From assembly GCF_033971905.1 (NCBI RefSeq), contig NZ_JALBUT010000008.1, positions 62,001-126,000 on the forward strand: a DNA stretch of 64,000 nucleotides, given 5' to 3'. This stretch comes from Intestinicryptomonas porci (lineage in GTDB: Bacteria > Verrucomicrobiota > Verrucomicrobiia > Opitutales > Intestinicryptomonadaceae). The notes beneath the pieces were generated by a model. The model was not told where the DNA came from. It made no database searches and saw only the letters and a program-made list of their open reading frames with translations. Each line of letters opens with the position of its first letter. Within the stretch, counting starts at the first letter, position 1. Both the position numbers and the translations under genes were made by a program. Positions 52,396 to 60,203 of this stretch are shown here, piece after piece.

Positions 52396-53463
52396 ATGAA
52401 AAGAATAATTCCATTTGTGATATTGGCATGTTCGTCTTTTGCGCATGCTCAAGACGGGGGAGAGATTTTGGACGCCGACGGCAAACCCTTGTCTGCCCAG
52501 GCATTGGCGGACATTGCCTATAACAAGGCGGTTAGGTTTAAAGATGAAAAGCGCGTCAAAGTTCAGGAGTTTGAAAAGAATTTGGAGCTTGCCGCAAAGG
52601 GAGACCCTGTCGCGCAAAACAAAGTCGGCGACGCTTATGCCGAAGGCGACATTATCGAAAAAAACATGCGCACTGCCGCCTACTGGTGGTATGAGGCGGC
52701 AACGCGAAAAAATCCCGAAGCCATGTGCAGGTTGGGAGAGCTTTATTTCGAGGGCGGAATCATGAAGCGCAACAGGCACAAGGCGGTCGAATACTGGAAG
52801 GCGGCGTCGGTTGCGGGCAACGCGCAGGCGCAGTATTTTTTGGGCACATGTTATTCGGTCGGCGGCAACGGCATATTTAAGAACATGGAGCAGGCGGCAT
52901 ACTGGTGGCAGAAGTCGGCGCGCCAAAACAACATAAGGGCGGTTCATAATCTCGCGTTTTGCTATGCGAGGGGTGAGGGCGTAAAGCAGGACCCCAAGTT
53001 CGCGTTTGAGCTGTGGAAGCGGGCGGCGCTGGAAAATTATCTGCCCGCAAAGACGATGCTTGGGCTTTGCTACTTTTCGGGCGAAGGGGTAGCAAAAGAC
53101 ATGAAAATGGCGGCGAATATTTGGACTGCCGCCTCCGAAGAGGGAGATGCCGACGCGCAGAGGTTTTTGGGCTTTTCATACTATTACGGAAAGGGTGTCG
53201 AGCAGGACAAGAATACCGCGCTTGTTCTCTTTCAGGCGTCTGCCGCGCAGGGCGACAAGGATTCCGCAAGGGCTGTCGAAGACTTGACTTTGGAAATAGG
53301 AATGCGCACTGCAAATTCTCCCGCGCCTAAGGTTGTGCCGAAAATTCCGAATGCGGGCTATGTTGAAACAAATCGCCCGTTCAGAACTTACGACACGGTG
53401 GGCAAGGATGTGCTTATTCCGAAAAAACAAGGCGAAAAAGAAGTAAAGCCGTCCAAAAAGTAA
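52396..53463 (+). CDS. Secreted Sel1-like repeat protein
   Basis: The 355-residue protein has a signal peptide (MKRIIPFVILACSSFAHA, about 18 residues). It then carries five or more Sel1 (SLR) repeats, the 36-residue A-x-x-x-L-G-x-x-Y-x-x-G-x-G-V helical hairpins. Examples are LGELYFEGGIM, LGTCYSVGGNG, LAFCYARGEGV and LGFSYYYGKGV, followed by a short basic C-terminal tail. SLR proteins scaffold complexes in the periplasm; the partner is unknown. The TTG three codons before the ATG is not needed. The shared terminator at 53471-53502 follows. Confidence 0.9.
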   Translation: MKRIIPFVILACSSFAHAQDGGEILDADGKPLSAQALADIAYNKAVRFKDEKRVKVQEFEKNLELAAKGDPVAQNKVGDAYAEGDIIEKNMRTAAYWWYEAATRKNPEAMCRLGELYFEGGIMKRNRHKAVEYWKAASVAGNAQAQYFLGTCYSVGGNGIFKNMEQAAYWWQKSARQNNIRAVHNLAFCYARGEGVKQDPKFAFELWKRAALENYLPAKTMLGLCYFSGEGVAKDMKMAANIWTAASEEGDADAQRFLGFSYYYGKGVEQDKNTALVLFQASAAQGDKDSARAVEDLTLEIGMRTANSPAPKVVPKIPNAGYVETNRPFRTYDTVGKDVLIPKKQGEKEVKPSKK

Positions 53464-53470
53464 AAAATTT

Positions 53471-53502
53471 AAGCGCGGAATTTTCACTCCGCGCTTTTTT
53501 TG
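53471..53502. terminator. Bidirectional terminator between Sel1 protein and GH130 genes
   Basis: AAGCGCGGA and TCCGCGCTT form the stem around TTTTCAC, with T on the right and A on the left, so it works on both strands. Confidence 0.9.
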
Positions 53503-53517
53503 TGTTTTGAAAAAATT

Positions 53518-54891
53518 TTACTTCACGAACTTTATGTTTTCGATTTTGTTTTTTTCCAAAAGTTCGATGATGCTTTTAAGCGATTTTACCGAAGCTTTGC
53601 TGTTTACTGAAATTTCAAGCGGCTTGTTTTCTTTTGCGAAATTTGCAAGTTTTGCATCCAGACTCTTTAAGTCTGTTTTTTGGTAATTCCAAAGTAATTC
53701 GCCGCTATCGAGAATTTCCACCCCCTCGTATTCGGGAATAGGGTCTCCAAATCTATCGGATTTTTTCGGGTCGAAGATGGCAACTCCCACAAGAGAATCG
53801 GCGCATCCGTAATACATATACCACTTGCCCTTGTAGAAGGTCAGCCCCTCTATAAACACTGTGCCTTGCGCATATTGCCCCTTGCGCTCGAAATCCGCCA
53901 TCGGGCGGAAAAAGGGAACGTCAAGGCGCGCTATCGGCTTTAACGGGTCGTTTAAGTCAAAGAGAACCTGCCCCGCGGCGTAAGTGCCTTCCGCAAAACG
54001 CTTGTCGGCGTCTTTTCCCCTCGAATTTTTGCCGTTATACAAAACCAAAATCCCCTTTTTCGTCTTTATTGCGGCGGGGCCGACTTCTGTTAGGGAACTA
54101 TCGAAAAATCCCCTGCGAGGCGCGATTAGCTCTTTAAGGGAGCCGTTTGGGTTTTCGACGGGTTCCCAGTTTATGAGGTCGCTGCTCGTTGCGGCAAAAA
54201 TGCGGTGTTCGCCCCAGTACATCAGGTATTTGCCGTTTATTTTGGAAATCACGAATTTGTCGGGGTCGGTTTTCGATTGTTCGGTGAGGATTGCGGCGGA
54301 CTTGCAGAACATGTTTATGTATTTTCCGCCTTTTGCTTTTTTAAACGCGCTACCGTGTTTCTTCCAAGTGCGCAGGTCTTTTGAAGTTGCTATGCAAAGG
54401 CGCGCGCATTTTTTGTTCCAGCTTGTGTAGGTCAATACGAATGTACCGTCTTCTGTCCGTGCAAGGCGCGGGTCTTCCGTGCCTCCCGTCCATTCAAATT
54501 CCTTGTTGTTGTCTTCTGCCGGAAAGAACACGGGGGAGGGGTGGCGTTTCATGTTTATGCCGTCGGTCGTTTCGGCAAGCCCCAGTCTTGAAGTGCGCGA
54601 GCCGACACCTTGAAATGTGTTGTCTTCTGCCCTGTATAGAATGCAGATTTTGTTTTTGTAAACGGTTGCGGCGGGATTAAATGTGTCGCTTTCTTCCCAT
54701 CTTATTGGTCTTTTTTGCATGGGGCAATCGAATACGCTTTCTTTGTTTGGCGATATTACGGGGTTTACCCCCTCGGGCCGTTCAAATCCGCCCATTGCCC
54801 AGTCGGGCAGGGGATTTTTTTGCAGATTGTTTTCTGCGTGGGCGGAAAGCCCGATTGCAAGCATTAAAATAAATAGTGTTGTTCTTAACAT
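53518..54891 (-). CDS. Secreted GH130-family glycosidase/phosphorylase-like protein with C-terminal ExbD-like tail
   Basis: The 457-residue protein starts at ATG 54891, giving the signal peptide MLRTTLFILMLAIGLSAHA; the longer frame to 54945 is unlikely. The five-bladed propeller typical of GH130 (mannosyl phosphorylases and mannosidases) is visible from FNPAATVYKNKICILYRAED, GTEDPRLA, DSSLTEVGPAAIKTKKGILVLYNG and GTVFIEGL. A signal peptide makes it periplasmic, so a hydrolase is more plausible than a cytosolic phosphorylase; that is inference. The last ~35 residues (LEISVNSKASVKSLKSIIEL...) have the strand-helix-strand form of ExbD/TolR periplasmic domains. guaB is divergent. Confidence 0.78.
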   Translation of the reverse strand: MLRTTLFILMLAIGLSAHAENNLQKNPLPDWAMGGFERPEGVNPVISPNKESVFDCPMQKRPIRWEESDTFNPAATVYKNKICILYRAEDNTFQGVGSRTSRLGLAETTDGINMKRHPSPVFFPAEDNNKEFEWTGGTEDPRLARTEDGTFVLTYTSWNKKCARLCIATSKDLRTWKKHGSAFKKAKGGKYINMFCKSAAILTEQSKTDPDKFVISKINGKYLMYWGEHRIFAATSSDLINWEPVENPNGSLKELIAPRRGFFDSSLTEVGPAAIKTKKGILVLYNGKNSRGKDADKRFAEGTYAAGQVLFDLNDPLKPIARLDVPFFRPMADFERKGQYAQGTVFIEGLTFYKGKWYMYYGCADSLVGVAIFDPKKSDRFGDPIPEYEGVEILDSGELLWNYQKTDLKSLDAKLANFAKENKPLEISVNSKASVKSLKSIIELLEKNKIENIKFVK

Positions 54892-54974
54892 ATATAAACT
54901 TTTTTTGTAGACGAAAGAATTACGCATAAAAATACTGTTTATCAAGGGTTTTTATTGTTTTTTTTAAAAAATGC

Positions 54975-55001
54975 TTGCCTATGGCTTTTTTTTAGTCTAA
55001 C
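54975..55001 (+). promoter_or_regulatory. Promoter of guaB
   Basis: AAAAAATGCTTG includes TTGCCT (54975-54980). TCTAAC (54996-55001) follows at 15 bp. The start region matches the A-tract/TGCTTG of the PEP-CTERM promoters. A small hairpin CCCC/GGGG lies next to the Shine-Dalgarno sequence. Confidence 0.45.
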
Positions 55002-55020
55002 CCCAATGGGGGAAAATAAT

Positions 55021-56577
55021 ATGAACAACGCAATAGACGATATTTTCTTTAAAAGTGCGGACGACTTTTTCCGCATGAACGCGCCGACGGCTCTTACTTA
55101 TGACGATGTCACGTTGGCAACCCAGTATTCGGCGATTTTGCCAAAGCAGACGAAATTGGATATGGAGCTTTCCGAAAGCGTCAAGCTGACACTGCCAATT
55201 ATCTCTTCGGACATGGATACGGTTACCGAATACAAGATGGCGATTGCAATGGCAAGAAACGGCGGTTTGGGCATAATCCACTCCTCGATGACCGCAGACG
55301 AACAGCTCTCGCAGGTAAGCAGGGTTAAAAACTACATTCACGGTTTGATTCAAGACCCGATAAGGGTTTCTCCCGAACAGTTCATCGGCGACGTCTTGAA
55401 CATGGTTGAGGACAAAAAGTTCCGTTTCAGAACGTTCCCCGTGGTTGACGGGCAGGGCAAGCTTGTCGGTCTTTTGCCGGGCAGCGTGGTGAAATCCCGC
55501 TATGCCTCGATGAAGATTGCAGACGCAATGTCGCCCCGCTCAGAAGTGTTCACAATTTCGGCAAAAGACTTGGGTGCAGACCCGATTGAGGCGGCAGACA
55601 ACTTCTTTAACGACCATTTCGGTGTCCACAAGCTTTTGGTTGTCGATGAAAACGACAAGCTTAAAGGTCTTTTCACTCTTTCTGACATCGAAAGAATTTC
55701 AGACGAAAACGCGTCGCAAAAACGCGCGGCGAGGGACTCGCGCTTCCGCCTGCTCTGCGGTGCTACGCTTTCCATTTACCGCAACAAGGATGGCGGTCTT
55801 GACAAGGACAGAATTATAAACCATGTCGGCGCGCTCGTGGAACGCGGTTTGGACGTGGCGGCGGTTTCCACCGCGCACGGCTTTACGGAAGGCGTCGGTT
55901 CAATGGTAAAACTCGTCCGCGAAAACTTCAAGGATTTGACCATAATAGGCGGCAATGTCACAAGTGCGGCGGGCGTTGAATATCTCGCAAACGCGGGCGC
56001 GGACGCGATAAAAGTCGGGCAGGGCCCCGGCTCAATCTGCACGACCCGCATAGTTGCGGGCATCGGCATACCGCAGCTTACGGCTTTGTATGTATGCTCT
56101 TCGCAAGCGAAGAAATCGGGCGTCAAAATAATTGCAGACGGCGGCATAACAAAGAGCGGCGACATGGTAAAGGCTTTGACTTTGGCTGACGCGGTTTTGT
56201 GCGGAAGCCTGCTTGCGGGCACGCCCGAAGCTCCCGGCAAGATTATGGAAATCAACGGCAAGAGCTACAAGCAATACCGCGGCATGGGTTCCATGGCGGC
56301 GATGAAAGACGGCTCTGCCGCGCGTTATGGCAGGGACACCAAAGACAAGACCGACAAGGTGACTGCGGAAGGCATCGAGGCGTTGAAGGAAGTTTCGGTT
56401 GGTCTTGATACTTTGCTTGCGCAGTATGCGGGCGGTATCCAAAGCGGCATGGGCTATTTGGGCGCGGAAGATTTGGCGGCGTTGAAGCGCAACGCTAGAT
56501 TTGCTAAAATCACAGCTGCGGGGCAGAAGGAAAGCTTCCCCCACGACGTGATAGAAGTTAAGACAAACAATGCTTAA
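55021..56577 (+). CDS. guaB: Inosine-5'-monophosphate dehydrogenase
   Basis: GuaB oxidises IMP to XMP for guanine nucleotides. ATG 55021 is chosen because GGGGGA sits 8 nt upstream; the frame is open back to 54955. The 518-residue protein has two CBS domains (about 105-230), the catalytic Cys340 in GPGSICTTR, and the flap GTPEAPGKIM with RGMGSMAAM. The usual Asp in the VxxIDTAHGH loop is Ser here (AVSTAHGF, residue 283), although the rest of the loop is kept. Confidence 0.96.
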   Translation: MNNAIDDIFFKSADDFFRMNAPTALTYDDVTLATQYSAILPKQTKLDMELSESVKLTLPIISSDMDTVTEYKMAIAMARNGGLGIIHSSMTADEQLSQVSRVKNYIHGLIQDPIRVSPEQFIGDVLNMVEDKKFRFRTFPVVDGQGKLVGLLPGSVVKSRYASMKIADAMSPRSEVFTISAKDLGADPIEAADNFFNDHFGVHKLLVVDENDKLKGLFTLSDIERISDENASQKRAARDSRFRLLCGATLSIYRNKDGGLDKDRIINHVGALVERGLDVAAVSTAHGFTEGVGSMVKLVRENFKDLTIIGGNVTSAAGVEYLANAGADAIKVGQGPGSICTTRIVAGIGIPQLTALYVCSSQAKKSGVKIIADGGITKSGDMVKALTLADAVLCGSLLAGTPEAPGKIMEINGKSYKQYRGMGSMAAMKDGSAARYGRDTKDKTDKVTAEGIEALKEVSVGLDTLLAQYAGGIQSGMGYLGAEDLAALKRNARFAKITAAGQKESFPHDVIEVKTNNA

Positions 56578-56602
56578 GTTGTTTGCCTGACGCAAAAATG
56601 TG

Positions 56603-56634
56603 AAACCCGCCATGTATGCAAAATGGCGGAGTTT
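56603..56634 (+). terminator. Candidate terminator after guaB
   Basis: AAACCCGCCAT and ATGGCGGAGTTT form an imperfect stem around a 9-nt loop. The T-run is weak, so the call is tentative. Confidence 0.5.
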
Positions 56635-56660
56635 CTCTGTATTTTATATTTTTTATTGCT

Positions 56661-58355
56661 ATGACTCCCACAAAAGTTTTTCTGACAATTCTTGCGACGG
56701 TCTTGGTTTTGGGCTTTTTCTATTTTCTTACTCTGTTTTCTCCGCGCGGAGTTTACGAGGAGCATCAAGACGCGGAAATTTCGCTTGCCGACGCGCTTGA
56801 AATGAAAACCGAAGCGGGAAAGCTTTATAATGAATTTTTGGAAAAACTGAAGCTTGGCGAGCCTACGAAAGCCGACATGGATAAACTCGAAAAATCCATA
56901 GGGCTTTTGAGTTCTTTCATAAAACAGACCGAGACTTCCGACAGGGCGACGCACGCCGAGCTTACGCAAATGCGCACGACTTTGCAAAACGTGCAGGGCA
57001 GAAAAGACGCCGAAGAAATACCGATGATGTTAAGAGAGGCGGATGAGGCTTTTACGAAGCACAATATGCTCTTGGCGTTGGAATTATATAAAAAAGTATA
57101 TGAGGCGCAGGAGCGTGTAAACAGGCTCTATCCCGACAGCGACTATTGCAGCGTATCGACCCTTTCAAAGGCGGAGCAAATGTTGCGCCTTGTAAGCGCG
57201 GCACCTCTCGCTTCCGAAATAAAGGAAATACAGGCGCAAATAAAAGAGCATGTTGCGTTGAAGCACTGGGAAGAGGCAAAAAAATTATATAAAAAAGCAA
57301 TATCCTTGCAGAATAGAATAAACAAGGACTATGCCAACACAAGCTATGCCGATTTTTCAAAAGTAAGGGATTTTGAAATAGAATTGGATTCTTTAAACGC
57401 CGCTCCTTTGCAGGCTGAAATCGAAGAGGCATTGGCGGCAGGGAAAAAGTGCGAGGAAGGCAAAAACTATCTCGCCGCCGCGGAGCAGTACCGAATCGCG
57501 GTTGACAAGCAGAGCGAACTCAACACGCTTTTTGAGCGCAGTTCTTACGCTTCCGGAGAAAAGCTTGCTAAATTCAGGGTTTTAAAGGATGTCGCCATGA
57601 GCCGCCCGCTTTTTGACGAAATTTCTCAAAAATATGAGAAAATGCGCGAAATGTTGCGAAACGGAGAGTCTTCCGACAAAATTTTGCCCCTTGCGCAAAA
57701 TATTCTTTTAAAGTGCGAAAGCTTCAAGACGGAGCATCCTTTAAGCGGGCTTTTAGACGATGAAACTGTCTTGTCTTTGCGCTATATCGGCTATTTGGGC
57801 AAAAACTTGGAAACAATTTACAGGCAGTGCATGGAAAATTTGCTGCCGATAAATTCTTCGGAAAATGTCAAAATGCTGAAATCCGAAGTTTCGCAGTCGC
57901 TTTATGAATTTGTGATGCAGGAAAATCCCAGCAGAAACAAAAATCCCGAAAATCCCGTTGAAACCGTTTCGTACGAAAACGCCTTGGATTTTTGCAGGAG
58001 GCTTTCTTGGATTTTGGGAAGAAAAATCACCCTGCCTTCTTTGGAGCAGCTTAAAAGCGCAGTCGGGTCTTTGGCTTATGTGGATTTGGATGCCATATCG
58101 TGGAATGCCGGCAATTCCGGGCTTCGCACGCACAAAGTGGCGTCGAAAAGCCCGAACGTCAAGGGTTTTTACGACTTGCTTGGCAATGTTTCGGAATTTA
58201 CTTCCGCCGATAAAAACGCAAAGGCTTTTGTATTTGGCGGAAATGCACAGACTTGGACGGACGCTTTAAGCGAAATTCCCGTCCGCGAAATTCAGACGAG
58301 CCAAAACGGCGACAGAACCGTGGGTTTTAGGTTTGTCGTATCTTTTTCTGAATAG
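56661..58355 (+). CDS. Membrane-anchored coiled-coil/TPR-like protein with degenerate FGE-sulfatase domain
   Basis: The 564-residue protein starts at ATG 56661 (MTPTKVFLTI) with one membrane helix (about 5-22). Helical repeats follow (about 30-330): three related segments with LALELYKKVYEAQERVN, WEEAKKLYKKAISLQNRIN and YLAAAEQYRIAVDKQSELN, as in TPR-like solenoids. The end (about 420-564) resembles formylglycine-generating enzyme / SUMF1-like lectin folds: ENPVETVSYENALDFCRRLS, ITLPSLEQLKSAVG, VKGFYDLLGNVSEFT, GNAQTW and GFRFVVS. The catalytic cysteine motif CxPxR of true FGEs is not visible, so this may be a binding module. Function is unknown. Confidence 0.72.
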   Translation: MTPTKVFLTILATVLVLGFFYFLTLFSPRGVYEEHQDAEISLADALEMKTEAGKLYNEFLEKLKLGEPTKADMDKLEKSIGLLSSFIKQTETSDRATHAELTQMRTTLQNVQGRKDAEEIPMMLREADEAFTKHNMLLALELYKKVYEAQERVNRLYPDSDYCSVSTLSKAEQMLRLVSAAPLASEIKEIQAQIKEHVALKHWEEAKKLYKKAISLQNRINKDYANTSYADFSKVRDFEIELDSLNAAPLQAEIEEALAAGKKCEEGKNYLAAAEQYRIAVDKQSELNTLFERSSYASGEKLAKFRVLKDVAMSRPLFDEISQKYEKMREMLRNGESSDKILPLAQNILLKCESFKTEHPLSGLLDDETVLSLRYIGYLGKNLETIYRQCMENLLPINSSENVKMLKSEVSQSLYEFVMQENPSRNKNPENPVETVSYENALDFCRRLSWILGRKITLPSLEQLKSAVGSLAYVDLDAISWNAGNSGLRTHKVASKSPNVKGFYDLLGNVSEFTSADKNAKAFVFGGNAQTWTDALSEIPVREIQTSQNGDRTVGFRFVVSFSE

Positions 58356-58386
58356 CGTTTTGCTTTTTTTGTGCGCATTCGGTTTT

Positions 58387-58410
58387 TTGCGGCAAAATCC
58401 GCAATTTTTT
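58387..58410 (+). terminator. Terminator after the coiled-coil/FGE-like gene
   Basis: TTGCGG and CCGCAA form a stem around CAAAAT, followed by six T. Confidence 0.75.
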
Positions 58411-58498
58411 GCATAGGCTTTTTGCAATATGGGTTTTTGTTGCATTGCGTTAATATTTGTGTTTACAAGATTGAAATAAAAATCCATTCTCACAAGAA

Positions 58499-59239
58499 AT
58501 GGATTTGCAAAATGGGAAATTATCGATAACTGCGCGCGAGCTTGTCAAAGACTATGGCAAAAGGCGCGTGGTAAACGGCGTGAATTTAAGCCTTGCCGCA
58601 GGGGAAATCGTGGGGCTTTTGGGTCCGAACGGCGCGGGAAAAACAACGAGTTTTTACATGATTATGGGGCTTGTCCCCGCAACGGCGGGCAACGTCTTTT
58701 TGGGAAATGTCGATATTACGAATTTGCCTATGTACAGGCGTTCAAGAATGGGCATAGGATATTTGCCGCAGGAAGCTTCGGTTTTCAGAAAGCTCACTGT
58801 TGAAGAAAACGTCATGGCGGTTGTCGAAACTTTGGACATGCCGAAAAAAGAGCGCAAGGACTATGTCTTGAAAATGCTTGACGATTTGGATTTGAAGCGT
58901 CTTTCCTCTCAAAAGGCGTACACGCTTTCAGGGGGGGAGCGCAGGAGGCTTGAAATCACCCGCGCTCTGGCTGTCCGCCCGAAATTTCTTTTGATGGACG
59001 AGCCTTTCAGCGGAGTTGACCCGATAAGTGTGGCGGAAGTCCAAAATATTGTTTTGGGGTTGAAGGCAAAGGGCATCGGCGTCCTTATCACCGACCACAA
59101 CGTGCGCGAAACTCTCAGCATTGTGGACAGGGCTTACCTAATCCACCAGGGGAAGGTTTTAAGCCAGGGCACGAGCGAATTTTTGGTAAACGACGAAATG
59201 AGCCGCAAGTTCTATTTGGGCGAAAGCTTTAAAATGTAG
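58499..59239 (+). CDS. lptB: LPS export ABC transporter ATP-binding protein
   Basis: LptB powers extraction of LPS from the inner membrane with LptF/G and the LptC/A bridge. The 246-residue ABC ATPase has Walker A GPNGAGKTT (42-50), the LptB-type segment PMYRRSRMGIGYLPQEASVFRKLTVEEN, signature LSGGERRR (about 142), and Walker B LLMDEPFSGVD followed by the switch His in ITDHNVRETL. hprK begins 3 nt after the stop. An outer membrane with LPS is thereby implied. Confidence 0.96.
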   Translation: MDLQNGKLSITARELVKDYGKRRVVNGVNLSLAAGEIVGLLGPNGAGKTTSFYMIMGLVPATAGNVFLGNVDITNLPMYRRSRMGIGYLPQEASVFRKLTVEENVMAVVETLDMPKKERKDYVLKMLDDLDLKRLSSQKAYTLSGGERRRLEITRALAVRPKFLLMDEPFSGVDPISVAEVQNIVLGLKAKGIGVLITDHNVRETLSIVDRAYLIHQGKVLSQGTSEFLVNDEMSRKFYLGESFKM

Positions 59240-59242
59240 TTT

Positions 59243-60184
59243 ATGTCGGAAGCAAACGAACAGTCTATATCCGTAAAGGAATTTTACGATTTATTTAAGG
59301 AAACTTTGCAGCTCGAAATGGCTGCGGGGGCAGGCGGGCTTGATAAAATCATAAAGGATTTGGGTTCAAACCGCCCCGCGCTGGCGATAACGGGCTACTT
59401 TAAAAATTTTGCCGCGCACCGCATACAGATTTTCGGCGCGGGCGAAATGGCTTATCTGCGGGACTTGCCCGCCGAAGAGCAGGAGCAGGCAATGCGCGAG
59501 ATTCTCGAAAAGGGCGTCACCTGCATGATTGTTTCCCGCAACATTGTCCCGACGAGGGCGATGCTGAAAGTCGCGGAGGAGTTCAATGTGCCGCTTCTTC
59601 GCACAAGAATGCGCTCGAAGGAGTTTTCGACTGATTTGTCGCTGGAAGTCGGCAAGAAGTTTGCGCCGCGCATCAGTTTGCACGGAACGTTTTTGGACGT
59701 CAAGGGTATAGGTGTTTTAATCCGCGGTGCAAGCGGAGTCGGCAAGAGCGAATGCGCGCTTGCCTTAATCGACCACGGGCATTCGCTTGTGGCAGACGAC
59801 ATGACGTGCTGCGTAAAAATCGGAAAAGACAGGGTAATTGGCAAGAGCAACGACTTAAACCGCGGGTACATGGAGTGCCGTGGAATTGGCATAATCGACG
59901 TTGCGAAGCTCTACGGGGTTAGATGCTTGCGCCTCGAAAAGCAGGTCGATTTGGTTGTGACTTTCGTTGAATGGAAATCGGGAATACCCGAAGAGCGCAC
60001 GGGGCTTGACAAGAATTACTTTGACATCTTGGGCGTTTCAATTCCGCATATCGAAATTCCCGTAAGACCGGGAAGAGACATGGCGCGCCTTGTTGAAGTT
60101 GCCGCCATGGTTCAGGCGTTGCGCGAAATGGGTCATGACGCGGCGGCGGAGTTCAATGAACGCCTGATTGCCGCGATGAGTTAA
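59243..60184 (+). CDS. hprK: HPr kinase/phosphorylase
   Basis: HprK phosphorylates Ser46 of HPr-type proteins with ATP and reverses this with phosphate. The 313-residue protein has the N-terminal DRTGG-like domain and the kinase core with Walker A GASGVGKS (162-169) and His147. The HprK signature MECRGIGIIDV, and the C-terminal catalytic-loop part EIPVRPGRDMARLVEVAA, complete it. No PTS genes are in view. It lies in a lptB-hprK-metH order with very short gaps, and its role in non-PTS bacteria is often regulatory. Confidence 0.94.
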   Translation: MSEANEQSISVKEFYDLFKETLQLEMAAGAGGLDKIIKDLGSNRPALAITGYFKNFAAHRIQIFGAGEMAYLRDLPAEEQEQAMREILEKGVTCMIVSRNIVPTRAMLKVAEEFNVPLLRTRMRSKEFSTDLSLEVGKKFAPRISLHGTFLDVKGIGVLIRGASGVGKSECALALIDHGHSLVADDMTCCVKIGKDRVIGKSNDLNRGYMECRGIGIIDVAKLYGVRCLRLEKQVDLVVTFVEWKSGIPEERTGLDKNYFDILGVSIPHIEIPVRPGRDMARLVEVAAMVQALREMGHDAAAEFNERLIAAMS

Positions 60185-60203
60185 AGCTTTTGGGATTTTT
60201 TTT

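Noticed and set aside
60185..60203. Cobalamin riboswitch before metH
   Set aside because: Only 19 nt separate hprK and metH.
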